A stretch of DNA of 64,000 nt from Desulfovibrio desulfuricans (GCF_024460775.1 NZ_JANFYZ010000001.1:496001-560000); one strand, 5' to 3'; counted from the stretch's first letter, positions 26,443 through 37,861 are shown. Notes: generated from the letters alone by a model not told the origin. Translations and numbers: made by a program.

Positions 26443-28482
26443 ATGCCCAGCATCAAGCATATCCGCAACATAGGCATTATTGCCCATATCGACGCGGGCA
26501 AAACCACGCTTTCCGAGCGCATGCTGTTCTACAGCCGCAAAATCCACCGCATGGGCGAAGTGCACAACGGCTCGGCCACCATGGACTACATGCCGGAGGA
26601 GCAGGAGCGCGGCATCACCATCATGTCGGCCTGCACCACCTGCCAGTGGGGCGAAAATACCATCAACCTCATCGACACGCCCGGCCATGTGGACTTTACC
26701 ATTGAGGTGGAGCGCGCCCTGCGCGTGCTGGACGGTGCCGTGGGCGTGTTCTGCGCCGTGGGCGGGGTTGAGCCGCAGTCGGAAACCGTGTGGCGGCAGT
26801 CGGAAGATTTCAACGTTCCCAAGATCGCCTTTATCAACAAGATAGACCGTCTGGGCGCGGATTTTAAGGCAGTGCTCGAGGCCATGCGCCAGCGCCTGCA
26901 AACCAATGCCGTTGCCGTGACCATCCCCCTTGGGCAGGGCGAAGATTTCCGCGCCGTGCTTGACCTTGTGAACGAGCAAAGCCTGACCTTTGACCCGGCG
27001 GATCAGGGCCAGACCGTACACCGCGCGCCCTTTACGGAAGAAGAAGCCGCCATCGCCGCCCCCTGGCGCGAAATTCTGCTGGAAAAGCTTGGCGAGGCGG
27101 ACGATGCTTTTGTGGAACCCTATCTGGAAGGCACCTTCACCCTGGCCGACATCAACGCCGCCCTGCGGCGCGCCACGCTGGCCCGCACGCTCACGCCTGT
27201 TTTCTGCGGCTCTGCCCTGCGCAACATGGGTGTGCAGCCCGTGCTTGATGCCGTGTGCGCCCTGCTGCCCTCGCCCGCCGATGTCCCCGCCCCGGTGGGG
27301 CATGATGCCGATGGTCGGGAAATCATTGTGGAAGCAACGCCCAATGCCCCCGCTGCGGCGCTGGTTTTTAAAGTGCTCATGGAAAATGGCCGCAAGCTGG
27401 CCTTTGTACGCATGTACGCGGGCCGCATCCGCGAGGGCGAAAGCCTGCGCAATACCGCCAGCGGCAAGGATGACCGCCTGGGCCGCATCTACCGCCCCCA
27501 TGCCGACAGGCGGGAGCAGGTGGAATGCGCCGAGGCGGGCGAAATCGTGGTCGTGGTGGGCCTGCGCGGGCATACGGGCGAAACCTATACTGCCCGCGAG
27601 CGACAGCTTGCGCTGGAAAGCATAGATGCCTACGCGCCCGTCATCACCCTTGCGCTGGAACCCCGCAATGCGGACGAAGGCAAGATTCTGGACGAAGCGC
27701 TGGCGCGCTATACGGAAGAAGACCCCACCCTGCTGGCGCGGCTGGATGACGACACAGGCTCCCGCATGGTTTCCGGCATGGGCGAGCTGCATCTGGACGT
27801 TCTGCTGGAGCGCATGCAGCGCGAATACGGCATCAGCCCCCGCGCGGGCAATCCGCAGGTTGTGCTGCGCGAAACCGTGCGCAAGGAGGCCGAGGCAGCC
27901 GCTGTCTTTGACCGTGAAATGGGCAAGGAGCGCCATCAGGGCTCAGCGGCCCTGCGTGTTGCGCCGCGCGCCCGAGGCACTGGCAATGTGGTTGAAGTGG
28001 GCGACTTTTTGCCGCAGGATGCCGCCGAAGCCCGCAAAATTCTGCCCAGGGTATACCTGGACGCCGCCCTTGAAGGCGTGCGCGATGCCCTGCAATGCGG
28101 CGATCTGACAGGCTACCCCATTGAAGACGTGGCCGTAACCCTCACGGCTGTGGACAGGCAGGAAGGCCTGACAACGGTTCCCGGCTGTCGTATGGCCGCC
28201 GGACAAGCCCTGCGCGAGGCGCTGGCAGCGGCAACTCCCGTGGTGCTTGAGCCTGTGATGCGCGTGGAAATTACCGTGCCGGAAGACTTCCTCGGCGCGT
28301 CCATCACATTGTTCACCACCTGCGGCGGCAAGGTTGAGGATATGGAAGACCACGGCGGGCGCAAAACCCTGCGCGGCGCCGCCCCCCTGCGCCGCCTGTT
28401 CGGCTTTTCCACCTCCCTGCGCTCGGCCACACAGGGCCGCGCCGGGCTGGTAATGACCTTTGACCGCTTTGATCTGCCCTGA
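26443..28482 (+). CDS. Elongation factor G paralogue (EF-G type GTPase)
   Basis: The 679-aa GTPase has the full EF-G domain order: G domain with AHIDAGKTT (G1, residue 15), MPEEQERGITI (switch), DTPGHVDF (G3) and NKIDRLG (G4), then domains II, III (EPRNADEGKILDEALARYTEEDP), IV (SAALRVAPRARGTGNVVEVG) and V (VMRVEITVPEDFLGAS). It is probably a second EF-G: it is not in a str operon with rpsL, rpsG and tuf, and sequences such as SRKIHRMGEVHNGSATMDYM differ from canonical EF-G. Such paralogues may act in translocation, ribosome recycling or stress; which cannot be told. rsmA follows after 6 bases. Confidence 0.88.
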   Translation: MPSIKHIRNIGIIAHIDAGKTTLSERMLFYSRKIHRMGEVHNGSATMDYMPEEQERGITIMSACTTCQWGENTINLIDTPGHVDFTIEVERALRVLDGAVGVFCAVGGVEPQSETVWRQSEDFNVPKIAFINKIDRLGADFKAVLEAMRQRLQTNAVAVTIPLGQGEDFRAVLDLVNEQSLTFDPADQGQTVHRAPFTEEEAAIAAPWREILLEKLGEADDAFVEPYLEGTFTLADINAALRRATLARTLTPVFCGSALRNMGVQPVLDAVCALLPSPADVPAPVGHDADGREIIVEATPNAPAAALVFKVLMENGRKLAFVRMYAGRIREGESLRNTASGKDDRLGRIYRPHADRREQVECAEAGEIVVVVGLRGHTGETYTARERQLALESIDAYAPVITLALEPRNADEGKILDEALARYTEEDPTLLARLDDDTGSRMVSGMGELHLDVLLERMQREYGISPRAGNPQVVLRETVRKEAEAAAVFDREMGKERHQGSAALRVAPRARGTGNVVEVGDFLPQDAAEARKILPRVYLDAALEGVRDALQCGDLTGYPIEDVAVTLTAVDRQEGLTTVPGCRMAAGQALREALAAATPVVLEPVMRVEITVPEDFLGASITLFTTCGGKVEDMEDHGGRKTLRGAAPLRRLFGFSTSLRSATQGRAGLVMTFDRFDLP

Positions 28483-28488
28483 GGAACC

Positions 28489-29310
28489 ATGCAGCACCAA
28501 GAATCCACACACGGCCAGCCCCGCGCAAAAAAAAGCCTCGGCCAGCACTTTTTGAAGCGCGAGGATATCTGCCGCCGCATCGCCATGCTGCTGCTGCCCA
28601 AGCCCGAAGACATGGTGCTTGAGATCGGCCCCGGCCCCGGCGCGCTCACCCGCGCCATCGAGGAGCAGCCCCACGCCCGCCTTTTGCTGCTTGAAAAAGA
28701 CCGCCACTGGGCGGCTGAGCGCCAGCGCCTTGGCGAGGCCCGCACCCAGGCGGTGCTGACCGATGCCCTGCGTTTTGACTGGCGGCGCATCACGCCTGAA
28801 AAACCGTGGAAGATCATAGGCAACCTACCCTACAACGTAGCCTCGCCCCTCATATGGGACATTGTTTCGCGCGCAACGGGCTGGCAGCGCGCTGCCTTTA
28901 TGGTGCAAAAAGAGGTGGGCCAGCGGCTGGCTGCCCAGCCCAACACCAACCACTACGGCGCGCTTTCTGTCTGGGTGCAAAGCTACGCCCGCCCGCGCAT
29001 GGAATTTATTGTGGGGCCGGGGGCTTTCAGCCCGCCGCCCAAGGTGGATTCTGCAGTGCTTTCTTTTGATCCCCTGCCGCCGGAGCGCAGGCCGGCCCAC
29101 CCCGAAGTGCTGGCGCGGCTCTTGCGCGTGTGCTTTCAGCAGCGCCGCAAACAGCTTGGCGGCGTTTTCAGGCGCAGCGGTCAGCCCGGGCTTGAGGCCG
29201 CGCTGGAAAAAACTGGCATCGACCCAAGCCTGCGGCCTGAAGCCCTTGCCAACAAAGATTTTCAGGCTCTAGCCGCTTTTTGGGCCGAGCAGCTTGACAA
29301 TAATGCATAA
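28489..29310 (+). CDS. rsmA: 16S rRNA (adenine-1518/1519-N6) dimethyltransferase
   Basis: RsmA (KsgA) dimethylates two adjacent adenines at the 3' end of 16S rRNA late in 30S assembly. The 273 aa contain KKSLGQHFLKREDICRRI (family N-terminal motif), EIGPGPGALTRAI (SAM loop), the catalytic GNLPYNVASPL and GPGAFSPPPKVDSAVL. The N-terminus of about 13 polar residues is a normal extension. It sits 6 bases after the EF-G paralogue, linking two ribosome-related genes in one transcript. Confidence 0.96.
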   Translation: MQHQESTHGQPRAKKSLGQHFLKREDICRRIAMLLLPKPEDMVLEIGPGPGALTRAIEEQPHARLLLLEKDRHWAAERQRLGEARTQAVLTDALRFDWRRITPEKPWKIIGNLPYNVASPLIWDIVSRATGWQRAAFMVQKEVGQRLAAQPNTNHYGALSVWVQSYARPRMEFIVGPGAFSPPPKVDSAVLSFDPLPPERRPAHPEVLARLLRVCFQQRRKQLGGVFRRSGQPGLEAALEKTGIDPSLRPEALANKDFQALAAFWAEQLDNNA

Positions 29311-29421
29311 AAAGTTTTGAGTTTACGCACTGTCTTTTAAAACGTAACGCTTGGCGGCATTTGCCGCCTGAGCTTGCTGGCAGAACAACTCAAGCCGGGG
29401 AATTTTCAGGAGGATGTGCTG

Positions 29422-29694
29422 ATGACTAAAGCTGATCTGGTTGAAAAAATCGCCGCCAAGGCAAACCTGACCAAGGCTGCCGCCGAGCGTGCCCTCAATG
29501 CTTTTCTTGCTTCTGTGGAAGACGCTCTTGTAAAAGAGTCCAAACTGACCCTCACGGGTTTTGGCACCTTTGCGGTAGAAACCCGCAAGGCTCGCCAGGG
29601 GCGCAACCCGCGCACCGGCGATACGCTGACCATTCCCGCCTGCAAAATTCTCAAATTCCGTCCCGGCAAAATGCTTAAGGACTCCCTGAATTAA
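29422..29694 (+). CDS. HU-family DNA-binding protein
   Basis: This 90-aa nucleoid protein bends and compacts DNA as a dimer. MTKADLVEKIAAKANLTKAA is the HU N-terminal helical part, and GFGTFAVETRKARQGRNPRT is the conserved DNA-binding arm ending in the intercalating proline region. The ATG at 29422 has a strong AGGAGG 8 bases upstream; an earlier ATG at 29374 lies before this site and is rejected. HU is preferred over IHF from general sequence, but the two are hard to separate. A terminator follows directly. Confidence 0.93.
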   Translation: MTKADLVEKIAAKANLTKAAAERALNAFLASVEDALVKESKLTLTGFGTFAVETRKARQGRNPRTGDTLTIPACKILKFRPGKMLKDSLN

Positions 29695-29699
29695 GCTTG

Positions 29700-29730
29700 A
29701 GCCGTTATGCCTCTGGCATAGCGGCTTTTT
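29700..29730 (+). terminator. Intrinsic terminator of the HU gene
   Basis: AGCCGTTATGCC and GGCATAGCGGCT form a 12-base stem with one mismatch around TCT, followed by TTTTT. It starts 6 bases after the HU stop codon. Confidence 0.85.
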
Positions 29731-30008
29731 GATTTGCGTCAGCAGCCGCAAGGCTGTTGCCGAATGCTTTTGCCCAACGGCAAGGCAAAGAACCACCTCG
29801 CCAGCGATGCACCCGATGCACCCCTGCAAGATGCCCCTTTGCCTTGCCGCTGGGATCAGCAATTTGAAAAGCTGCCACCTTTTGCGGAAAATATTCATTT
29901 TCCCGCACTTGAGGCTTGCCTTTTTCTAAAGTGCGGGCTAAAAGAGCAGTTCATATTTTGCGGGCCATGGTCTAGAGCTGTGCCCCACCGCCGAAGGGGG
30001 TGATTTTC
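29731..30008 (+). promoter_or_regulatory. rpsU upstream region with candidate promoter and leader hairpin
   Basis: No gene is seen here. A candidate promoter is TTGAAA (29864-29869), 17 bases, GAAAAT (29887-29892), giving a start near 29899. The leader then begins with CCCGCACTT (29902-29910) and AAGTGCGGG (29929-29937), perfect 9-bp arms with an 18-base loop. The ribosome site AAGGGGGTGA (29994-30003) follows. The hairpin at the 5' end of a ribosomal protein leader could stabilise the mRNA or serve in regulation; this is inferred. Confidence 0.45.
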
Positions 30009-30212
30009 TTGCCCGGAGTTTTTCTTAACGACGACGACTATAACTTCGACATCGCACTGCGCCGCTTTAAGAAGCAGGTAGAAAAGGCGGGCGTTCTTTC
30101 TGAAATGAAGAAGCGCCAGCACTACGAAAAGCCCAGCGTTATGCGTAAAAAGAAGAAGGCCGCCGCCCGGAAGCGGCTGATGAAAAAGATCAGGAAGATG
30201 AACATGGCCTAG
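30009..30212 (+). CDS. rpsU: 30S ribosomal protein S21, TTG start
   Basis: S21 is a small basic protein of the 30S platform, needed for initiation on structured mRNAs. The sequence after the start, [20 protein letters not shown], matches the family N-terminus, and the C-terminus is very basic ([18 protein letters not shown]). The GTG at 30000 would add three residues and lies within the Shine-Dalgarno sequence itself. The near-perfect AAGGGGGTGA ends 5 bases before TTG at 30009, and S21 proteins normally begin Met-Pro-Gly, so TTG is the start and the product is 67 aa. It heads the rpsU-yqeY-mutS2-dnaG-rpoD cluster. Confidence 0.94.
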   Translation: MPGVFLNDDDYNFDIALRRFKKQVEKAGVLSEMKKRQHYEKPSVMRKKKKAAARKRLMKKIRKMNMA

Positions 30213-30368
30213 GCAGCAATGCCTTGCGCCGCTTTGCAGGGCATTGCCCGGCAGACGGCAGGCCGGGCGATGCAAAGCCATCGCTCCGTTCATTCGGCCA
30301 GTTATGCGGGAGGCCCCTCGGGCTTCCCGCGTTTTCTGCTTTTCTCCACCCTCCACCCCACCACCGCC

Positions 30369-30836
30369 ATGACTGTCACCACCACGCTTTTTGAGCAGAT
30401 CGACGTTGACTATATCAAAGCCTACAAAGCCAAGGACAGTGTGCGCCTTACCGTGCTGCGCCTTCTCAAGACGGCGGTGAAGAATCGCCTGGTGGAACTC
30501 AAGCGCCCCGGCGGCAGCCTTGCCGACGAAGAAATGCTTGATATCATCATCAAGGAAGGCAAGCAGCGGCAGGATTCCATCGACCAGTTCACGGCAGCAG
30601 GCCGCACCGATCTGGCCGACAAGGAAGCGGCGGAGCTTGTCATTCTCAAGGAATACCTGCCCAAGCCCCTCTCGGCAGAAGAACTTGCAGCCCTTATTGA
30701 CGCCACCGTGGCCGAAGTGGGCGCAACTTCCCCCAAGGACATGGGCAAGGTCATTTCTGCCATCATGGCGGGCCACAAAGGCCGTGTAGACGGCAAGGCT
30801 CTTTCGGAAGCCGTCAAAAAACGCCTCCAGCCGTAG
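30369..30836 (+). CDS. YqeY/GatB-like domain protein
   Basis: This 155-aa protein starts MTVTTTLFEQIDVDYIKAYK, then AKDSVRLTVLRLLKTAVKNR, the hallmark of the YqeY family, which resembles the tail domain of the amidotransferase subunit GatB. The C-terminal part has DMGKVISAIMAGHKGRVDGK, also conserved. Its exact role is unknown; tRNA-related functions are suspected from the GatB similarity. It follows rpsU as in many bacteria. No Shine-Dalgarno sequence is visible before the ATG (upstream is CACCACCGCC), so its translation may be coupled or weak. A start further upstream would extend into non-conserved sequence. Confidence 0.88.
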   Translation: MTVTTTLFEQIDVDYIKAYKAKDSVRLTVLRLLKTAVKNRLVELKRPGGSLADEEMLDIIIKEGKQRQDSIDQFTAAGRTDLADKEAAELVILKEYLPKPLSAEELAALIDATVAEVGATSPKDMGKVISAIMAGHKGRVDGKALSEAVKKRLQP

Positions 30837-31119
30837 CTTCAGGCGCATTTCCACCTGGGGGAAAACCCCGTTTCAGTGTCCCGTTTTGAGTTGGCATGCA
30901 ATCTTGCGGGAGTCGCCACGTTTTGGAGCAAAAAGCCTTGAGCAGCTCACTTTCGCCCCTTGGGCGACAGCCCGAAAGCGCCGCAGCTACAGCTGCGCTT
31001 GCCGGGTAGCTTTGCTGCTGCGCAAGGGCATGCTGCCCAACGGCTCACGATGTTTTTTCCGCACCACGGGCAAGCGCCGTTTTTTGCGCGCAAACCCAAT
31101 GCTTTAAGGCAGTTCACGC

Positions 31120-33519
31120 ATGATTCACGCCCGCACGCTCAACGCCCTAGAATTTCACCGCATTGCAGATCACCTTTCGGAATTGTGCCTTTCCGGCGTT
31201 GGCCGGGAACGCGCCAGGGCCATTGCCCCCCTTGACGATGCAGAGGCGGTAACGCTTGCCGCACGCATCTATGAGGAAGCCGCCGACTGGGCCAGCCGCC
31301 CTGCCGCAGGCGGCGCGGTTTTCTGCGTATGCTCCTTCCCCGATGTCAGCGGCATGCTGCGCGCTGCGGCCACCAGCCGCGCCCACACTTTTCAGCCCGA
31401 TGTAGACGCCTTTTGGGCGCTGCGCGAGGTGCTGCGCCTTGCCAGAGACGCCCACGCATCCATTGCCCAGCCTGAGGCCGCCACCCGCTGGCCGCACCTG
31501 CTGGCCATGGCCGATGGCTCTCCCCTGCCAGTTCAGCTCACCGCGGCCCTCTTGCGCTGCATTTCCGACGATGGCCTGCTGCGCGATGAAAGCTCGCCCG
31601 AGTTGTACCGCCTGCGCGGCGAACTGCGCCGCCTGCACCAGAGCTGCATGCGCAAGGTCAAGGATTTTGCCCAGCAGTACAACATGCTGGCCTATCTGCA
31701 AGACGAGTTCATGACCCTCTCGTCCGACCGTTACGTGCTCCCCCTCAAGGCCAACTTCAAGGGCCGCATGCAGGGCATCATCCACGACTGGTCGCAAACG
31801 GGCGAGACCTGCTACTTTGAGCCCATGTTTCTGGTGGAGATCAACAACCGCCTTCAGGAACTGAAGCGCGAAGAACGCGAAGAAGAACGTAAGGTTCTGG
31901 TCTATCTGCGCAGCCTGCTTGAGGCGGAGCTGCCCGGCGCGCGCGCAGCCCTTGAGCTGCTGGCCCAGCTTGATGTTTTGCAGGCCAAGCGCAGGCTTGC
32001 CGCCCTTTTTGACGGCCGCCCGCTGCCCCTCACCCCTGTGGCGGAGGGCATTCAGCTTCTTGATGCCCGCCACCCCCTGCTCATGCTCAACCGCGTGGCC
32101 GAATCCGGCAAGGACGGCTCCAAGGCCGCCGCCGCTGCCCACAGCAAGGTGCGGCCTCTGGATATCGTGTTGCGCCCCGGCGAGCGCGCCCTGGTCATCA
32201 CCGGCGGCAATGCGGGCGGCAAAACCGTATGCCTCAAGACGCTTGGCCTCATTGCGGCCATGACCCTGAGCGGCCTGCCCGTGCCTGTGGGCGCTGGTTC
32301 GCACATGCCCTGGTTCAGCAGGCTGGATGCCTTTATCGGCGACGAGCAGAGCCTTGCGGACAATGTTTCTACCTTCACCGCACAGATCGAGCACCTCGCC
32401 AAGGCCTGGAAGCACCTGGACGCCAGCAGCCTTGTGCTGCTTGACGAATTTGGCGCAGGCACCGACCCGGCCCAGGGCGCTGCCCTTGCTCAGGCCGTAC
32501 TTGACGAATTGCTGGACAAACATACCTTTGTTCTGTCGGCAACGCATTTCCCCGCGCTCAAAAGCTATGCCCTCACGCGCGAAGGCGCACGGGCGGCCTC
32601 CATGCTCTTTGATCCCCAAAGCAAAAAGCCTTTGTTCCGGCTTGCTTACGATCAGGTCGGGGCCAGTCAGGCGCTGGATGTGGCGCGCGAGCACGGCCTT
32701 GCCGAAAGCATTGTACGCAGGGCGGAGCATTACCTTTTGCAGGACGGGCAGGACGCAACGGCCCTGCTTGGCAGGCTCAATGATCTGGCCGCAAAGCGGG
32801 AGGAAGAGCTGGCGGAACTCAAGCGCGAGCAGGATAAAACCCGCCGCCAGACGCAGGATCTGCGCGAAAAGCTTGAGAAGGAGCGCCTCCGCCTGCACGA
32901 CGAGGTTCGCGCACAGGCTGGCGACCTCATGCGCGCCTGGAAGGAAGGCCGCGCCACCCACAAGCAGGCGCTCAAGGAAATGTCGCGTCTGCGGGCCTCG
33001 CTGGCTCCCGCGCAGGATGAAACTGCGGAAGGCGCGTCCGTGCTGCCCCAGCCCCAAACCTTTACGGCCGGGCAGGAAGTGCTGCACACCGTATTCAACA
33101 AACGCGGCGTCATCACCGATGTGGACGAACGGCGCGGGCGTGTGCGGCTGGAAATGAACGGCGTGAACCTCTGGGCAGAAATGAAGGCCCTGCGCGTGCC
33201 GGGCCAGACAGCGCCAAGCCCCTCCAAAAGCGCCCTCAGGGGCGTTGTGGGCCGCACATCCGCCAGTGACGAGGCAGCATCCCTGCGCCTTGATATGCGC
33301 GGTATGCGCGCGGATGTGGCGCTGGCCGAGCTGGAACGCTTTATGGACAAGGCCTTGCTGGCAGGATTTTCAGAGGTGGAAGTGGTACACGGCAGGGGTA
33401 CGGGCGCGCTGCGCCGTCAGGTGCATGATTTTTTGCGGAGTTTTCCGGCTGTGGGGCAGTTTGCCCTTGCGCCGGAAGACCGGGGCGGCGATGGCATGAC
33501 CATAGTAACCTTTCGCTAA
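31120..33519 (+). CDS. mutS2: MutS2-family ATPase with C-terminal Smr nuclease domain
   Basis: The 799-aa protein lacks the mismatch-recognition domains of MutS. It has a clamp/lever region rich in charged helices (residues 150-300), the ABC ATPase with Walker A GGNAGGKTVCLKTLG near residue 365, the MutS signature FTAQIEHLAKAW, Walker B LVLLDEFGAGTDP, a long coiled coil (residues 545-640) and a C-terminal Smr domain (LRLDMRGMRADVALAELERF, HGRGTGALRRQVHDFL). MutS2 proteins act in suppression of recombination or in rescue of collided ribosomes. The 283 bases before it hold no gene and no clear promoter. dnaG follows after 17 bases. Confidence 0.94.
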   Translation: MIHARTLNALEFHRIADHLSELCLSGVGRERARAIAPLDDAEAVTLAARIYEEAADWASRPAAGGAVFCVCSFPDVSGMLRAAATSRAHTFQPDVDAFWALREVLRLARDAHASIAQPEAATRWPHLLAMADGSPLPVQLTAALLRCISDDGLLRDESSPELYRLRGELRRLHQSCMRKVKDFAQQYNMLAYLQDEFMTLSSDRYVLPLKANFKGRMQGIIHDWSQTGETCYFEPMFLVEINNRLQELKREEREEERKVLVYLRSLLEAELPGARAALELLAQLDVLQAKRRLAALFDGRPLPLTPVAEGIQLLDARHPLLMLNRVAESGKDGSKAAAAAHSKVRPLDIVLRPGERALVITGGNAGGKTVCLKTLGLIAAMTLSGLPVPVGAGSHMPWFSRLDAFIGDEQSLADNVSTFTAQIEHLAKAWKHLDASSLVLLDEFGAGTDPAQGAALAQAVLDELLDKHTFVLSATHFPALKSYALTREGARAASMLFDPQSKKPLFRLAYDQVGASQALDVAREHGLAESIVRRAEHYLLQDGQDATALLGRLNDLAAKREEELAELKREQDKTRRQTQDLREKLEKERLRLHDEVRAQAGDLMRAWKEGRATHKQALKEMSRLRASLAPAQDETAEGASVLPQPQTFTAGQEVLHTVFNKRGVITDVDERRGRVRLEMNGVNLWAEMKALRVPGQTAPSPSKSALRGVVGRTSASDEAASLRLDMRGMRADVALAELERFMDKALLAGFSEVEVVHGRGTGALRRQVHDFLRSFPAVGQFALAPEDRGGDGMTIVTFR

Positions 33520-33536
33520 TTACGGGCGTGTGACCC

Positions 33537-35256
33537 ATGCAGTCCAAGGACGCAATCCGCGTCATTAAAGAGCGCCTGAATATCGTTGACGTGGTGCGCC
33601 GCTATGTTGAGCTGAAGCGCAACGGGCCGCGCTGGGTAGCGCCCTGCCCATTCCATCAGGAAACCAAGCCGTCCTTTTCCGTCAACGAAGATCAGGGGCT
33701 TTTTTACTGTTTCGGCTGCCACGCCTCGGGCGATGTTTTTGATTTTTACAGCCGCATCAACGGGCTGGAGTTTAAGGAAACGCTTGAACAACTGGCGGCG
33801 GAAGCTGGCATTACCATTGACCGCGGCCCGCGTGATCCCCAGCGGGACGGGCAGGAACGCAAGCAGCGCTCGGCGCGGCAGCAGATGCTGCGCATGTACG
33901 AGCTTGCGGCAGGCCATTTTGCCTCGGCCCTGCAAAGCCCCGAGGCGGAAGAATGCAGGCGGTATATAGAAAAACGCGGTTTGAGCGATGAGATAGTACA
34001 GCGCTTTGGCCTTGGCTGGGCCAGACGCGAATGGCAGTCGCTGGCTGATGCCCTGCGCCGTGCGGGCTTTGACATGCGCATGGCCGCAGAAGCCGGCCTT
34101 GTAGGACAGGCAAGCAGCGGGCGGCCCTACGACAGGTTTCGCGGGCGGCTCATTTTTCCCATCAAGAGTCTTTCCAACCAGATAATCGCCTTTGGCGGGC
34201 GCATTATCGCCGATGAGGAAGAAGCCAAGTATATCAACAGCGCCGACACGCCCCTCTACAAGAAGGGCGAGCACCTTTACGGGCTGGCGCAGGCGCGGCG
34301 CGGCATTGTGACCAAGGGACGCGCCATGTTGACAGAAGGCTACATGGACGTGCTCACCCTGCACCAGTTCGGCTACGACAATGCCGTTGGCGTGCTGGGC
34401 ACGGCCCTGACGCCTGAACAGATAAAACGCCTTTCGGGCTTTGCATCGCAAATGACCCTGCTGTTTGACGGCGACCGCGCCGGACGCAAGGCAGCTTTGC
34501 GCTCGTGCGAAATGCTGCTCACGCGCGGCCTTTCGTGCAGCGTGGTGATCATGCCCGAAGGTGAAGACATAGACAGTTTGCTGCGCGGCGCTGGCCCCGA
34601 GGCTTTTGAGGCCTTGCAGGCACAGGCCCCGGACGGTCTGCGCTTTTGCGTGGACGTGCTCAAGGCCCTGGCCCCGCGCGAAACAGTGGAATGGGCGCGC
34701 AATTTTTTGCGCCAGCTGGATATTCCAGAGCTGATCAGTCCCTACATTTCACGGCTGGCGGCTCATTTGCAGCTTTCGGAAGCCGACCTGCGCGAGGGCA
34801 TTGCCGGGGCGCGGGGGCAACGCAAAGACGGCCAGCCACAGGGGGTCTCCGCCTCGCGGACGCGCCAGAACATACGCGACCGCGAAATAATGATGTTTGC
34901 CGTGCGGTATCCCCACCGCCTGCGCGATATGCAGGAAATGGGGGCTGACCTTGCCTTGAGGTCTGACATCGCCCGGCGGCTGTGGGACAAGATTGAAACC
35001 CACGGCCCGGAAGAAGTGTTCCATCAGCTTGATGAACGGGAAAAAAACTTCTGGTGTAAATGTCGCGGCCCGGAAGCCGCGCCATGCGACAGCGGCGAAA
35101 AAGAACTTGAATTATTGCGACAGTCGCTAGATCAATACTACGCCTCAGCTCAGGCCTCCTCCCTGTCCGCTGCCATGCGGGCCAATACAGGCATAGGTGA
35201 CTTTGAAGCTGATTTGGATTATCTTCGCGCACTTAAGGAAACCTTGGAGAAAGGGC

Positions 35257-35270
<14 letters not shown>
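33537..35270 (+). CDS. dnaG: DNA primase
   Basis: DnaG makes RNA primers at the replication fork. The 577 aa show the N-terminal CHC2 zinc domain ([26 protein letters not shown], residues 38-63 in part), the TOPRIM catalytic core with [20 protein letters not shown] and [13 protein letters not shown], and a C-terminal helicase-binding region that is poorly conserved. The stop lies 14 bases inside rpoD, so the two are coupled. Position in front of rpoD is as in the E. coli macromolecular-synthesis operon. Confidence 0.96.
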
Positions 35271-37026
<1,756 letters not shown>

Positions 37027-37032
37027 TTCATT

Positions 37033-37068
37033 GTGCAAGCCCGGCAGGTTGACCTGTCGGGCTTGCAC
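37033..37068 (+). terminator. Hairpin downstream of rpoD
   Basis: GTGCAAGCCCG (37033-37043) and CGGGCTTGCAC (37058-37068) are perfect arms; inner pairing through one G-T pair and CAGG/CCTG extends the stem to 16 bp around TTGA. No T-run follows on the plus strand, so efficiency as an intrinsic terminator is doubtful. It begins 6 bases after the rpoD stop. Confidence 0.55.
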
Positions 37069-37126
37069 GGTCATTATCCCATTGACCTTTCCGCCACTCT
37101 GACAGCAACGGACGAGCACCGCACCT

Positions 37127-37861
37127 ATGCTGAGCCACATGCAACAGCTTTTCCGCTGGCCCCATTTTTCGGGCGGCAAAAATCATACTACAGCGCATGT
37201 CTTTGCGCTGATTCTTCTGTGTCTGCTGGCATTGACCAATGTTGCTGGCGCTGCGCCTGCGGCCGAGCCCCTGCCCAATCCGCAGGGCAAGGTCGCCAAA
37301 TGTTTTGACGGCGACACGTTAAAGCTCACTGATCGCCGCACAGTGCGCCTTGCGGGCATTGACGCCCCTGAAATGGACCGGGGCAAACATAAGCCCCAGT
37401 ACTACGCCCGCGAAGCCTTTGACCAGCTTACCAAATTGGCTCAGGGCAAGGATGTGCGCCTGGTGGCCGTGGATGCCAAGGGCAAGGATCATTACGGCCG
37501 CGTGGTGGCCGATGTTATCCTGCCTGACGGGCACTCCCTGTCCGACACCATGGTTCGCAACGGCGCGGCCTTTGTGTATCCGCACAGCGACCTCAATCCC
37601 CATTTTCAGGAAAGGCTGCGCAAGCTCCAGCACGAAGCCATTGCCGCCCGGCGCGGCATGTGGGCGCATTTGCTCACCCTGCCTGCCGCCAAAAAGACCT
37701 ATCTGGGCAACCGCGAATCCATGCGCTTTTTCCCCACAGACAGCGCTGAAGTACAGCACATAAAGCCCCGCAACCGCGTGTTTTTCGGCACGCTCATGGA
37801 TGCCTTTATGGCTGGCTACGCCCCGGCGCGTCCCTGCAACTTCTGGCCGCAAGTAAAATGA
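37127..37861 (+). CDS. Exported thermonuclease-like (SNase) nuclease
   Basis: The 244-aa protein has an N-terminal hydrophobic segment ([19 protein letters not shown], about residues 24-42) acting as signal peptide or anchor, then an SNase domain. [56 protein letters not shown] and [15 protein letters not shown] follow the staphylococcal nuclease fold and include its conserved Arg/Asp/Glu positions. The tail (about 65 residues) ends in [11 protein letters not shown]. It is probably periplasmic. An alternative ATG lies 12 bases downstream. The stop overlaps the queC start by 4 bases. Confidence 0.85.
   Translation: MLSHMQQLFRWPHFSGGKNHTTAHVFALILLCLLALTNVAGAAPAAEPLPNPQGKVAKCFDGDTLKLTDRRTVRLAGIDAPEMDRGKHKPQYYAREAFDQLTKLAQGKDVRLVAVDAKGKDHYGRVVADVILPDGHSLSDTMVRNGAAFVYPHSDLNPHFQERLRKLQHEAIAARRGMWAHLLTLPAAKKTYLGNRESMRFFPTDSAEVQHIKPRNRVFFGTLMDAFMAGYAPARPCNFWPQVK

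Noticed and set aside
29731-29999. Small frames upstream of rpsU
   Set aside because: They cross the candidate promoter and leader hairpin and have no ribosome sites.
30000-30002. GTG as the start of rpsU
   Set aside because: It overlaps the Shine-Dalgarno sequence and would add three residues not found in S21; TTG at 30009 fits better.
30886-31107. A 73-codon frame before mutS2
   Set aside because: No ribosome site, biased Arg/Cys/Ser composition and no conservation signal; treated as non-coding.
31147-33087. A 646-codon open frame on the minus strand
   Set aside because: Antisense to mutS2, whose Walker motifs and Smr domain are clear.
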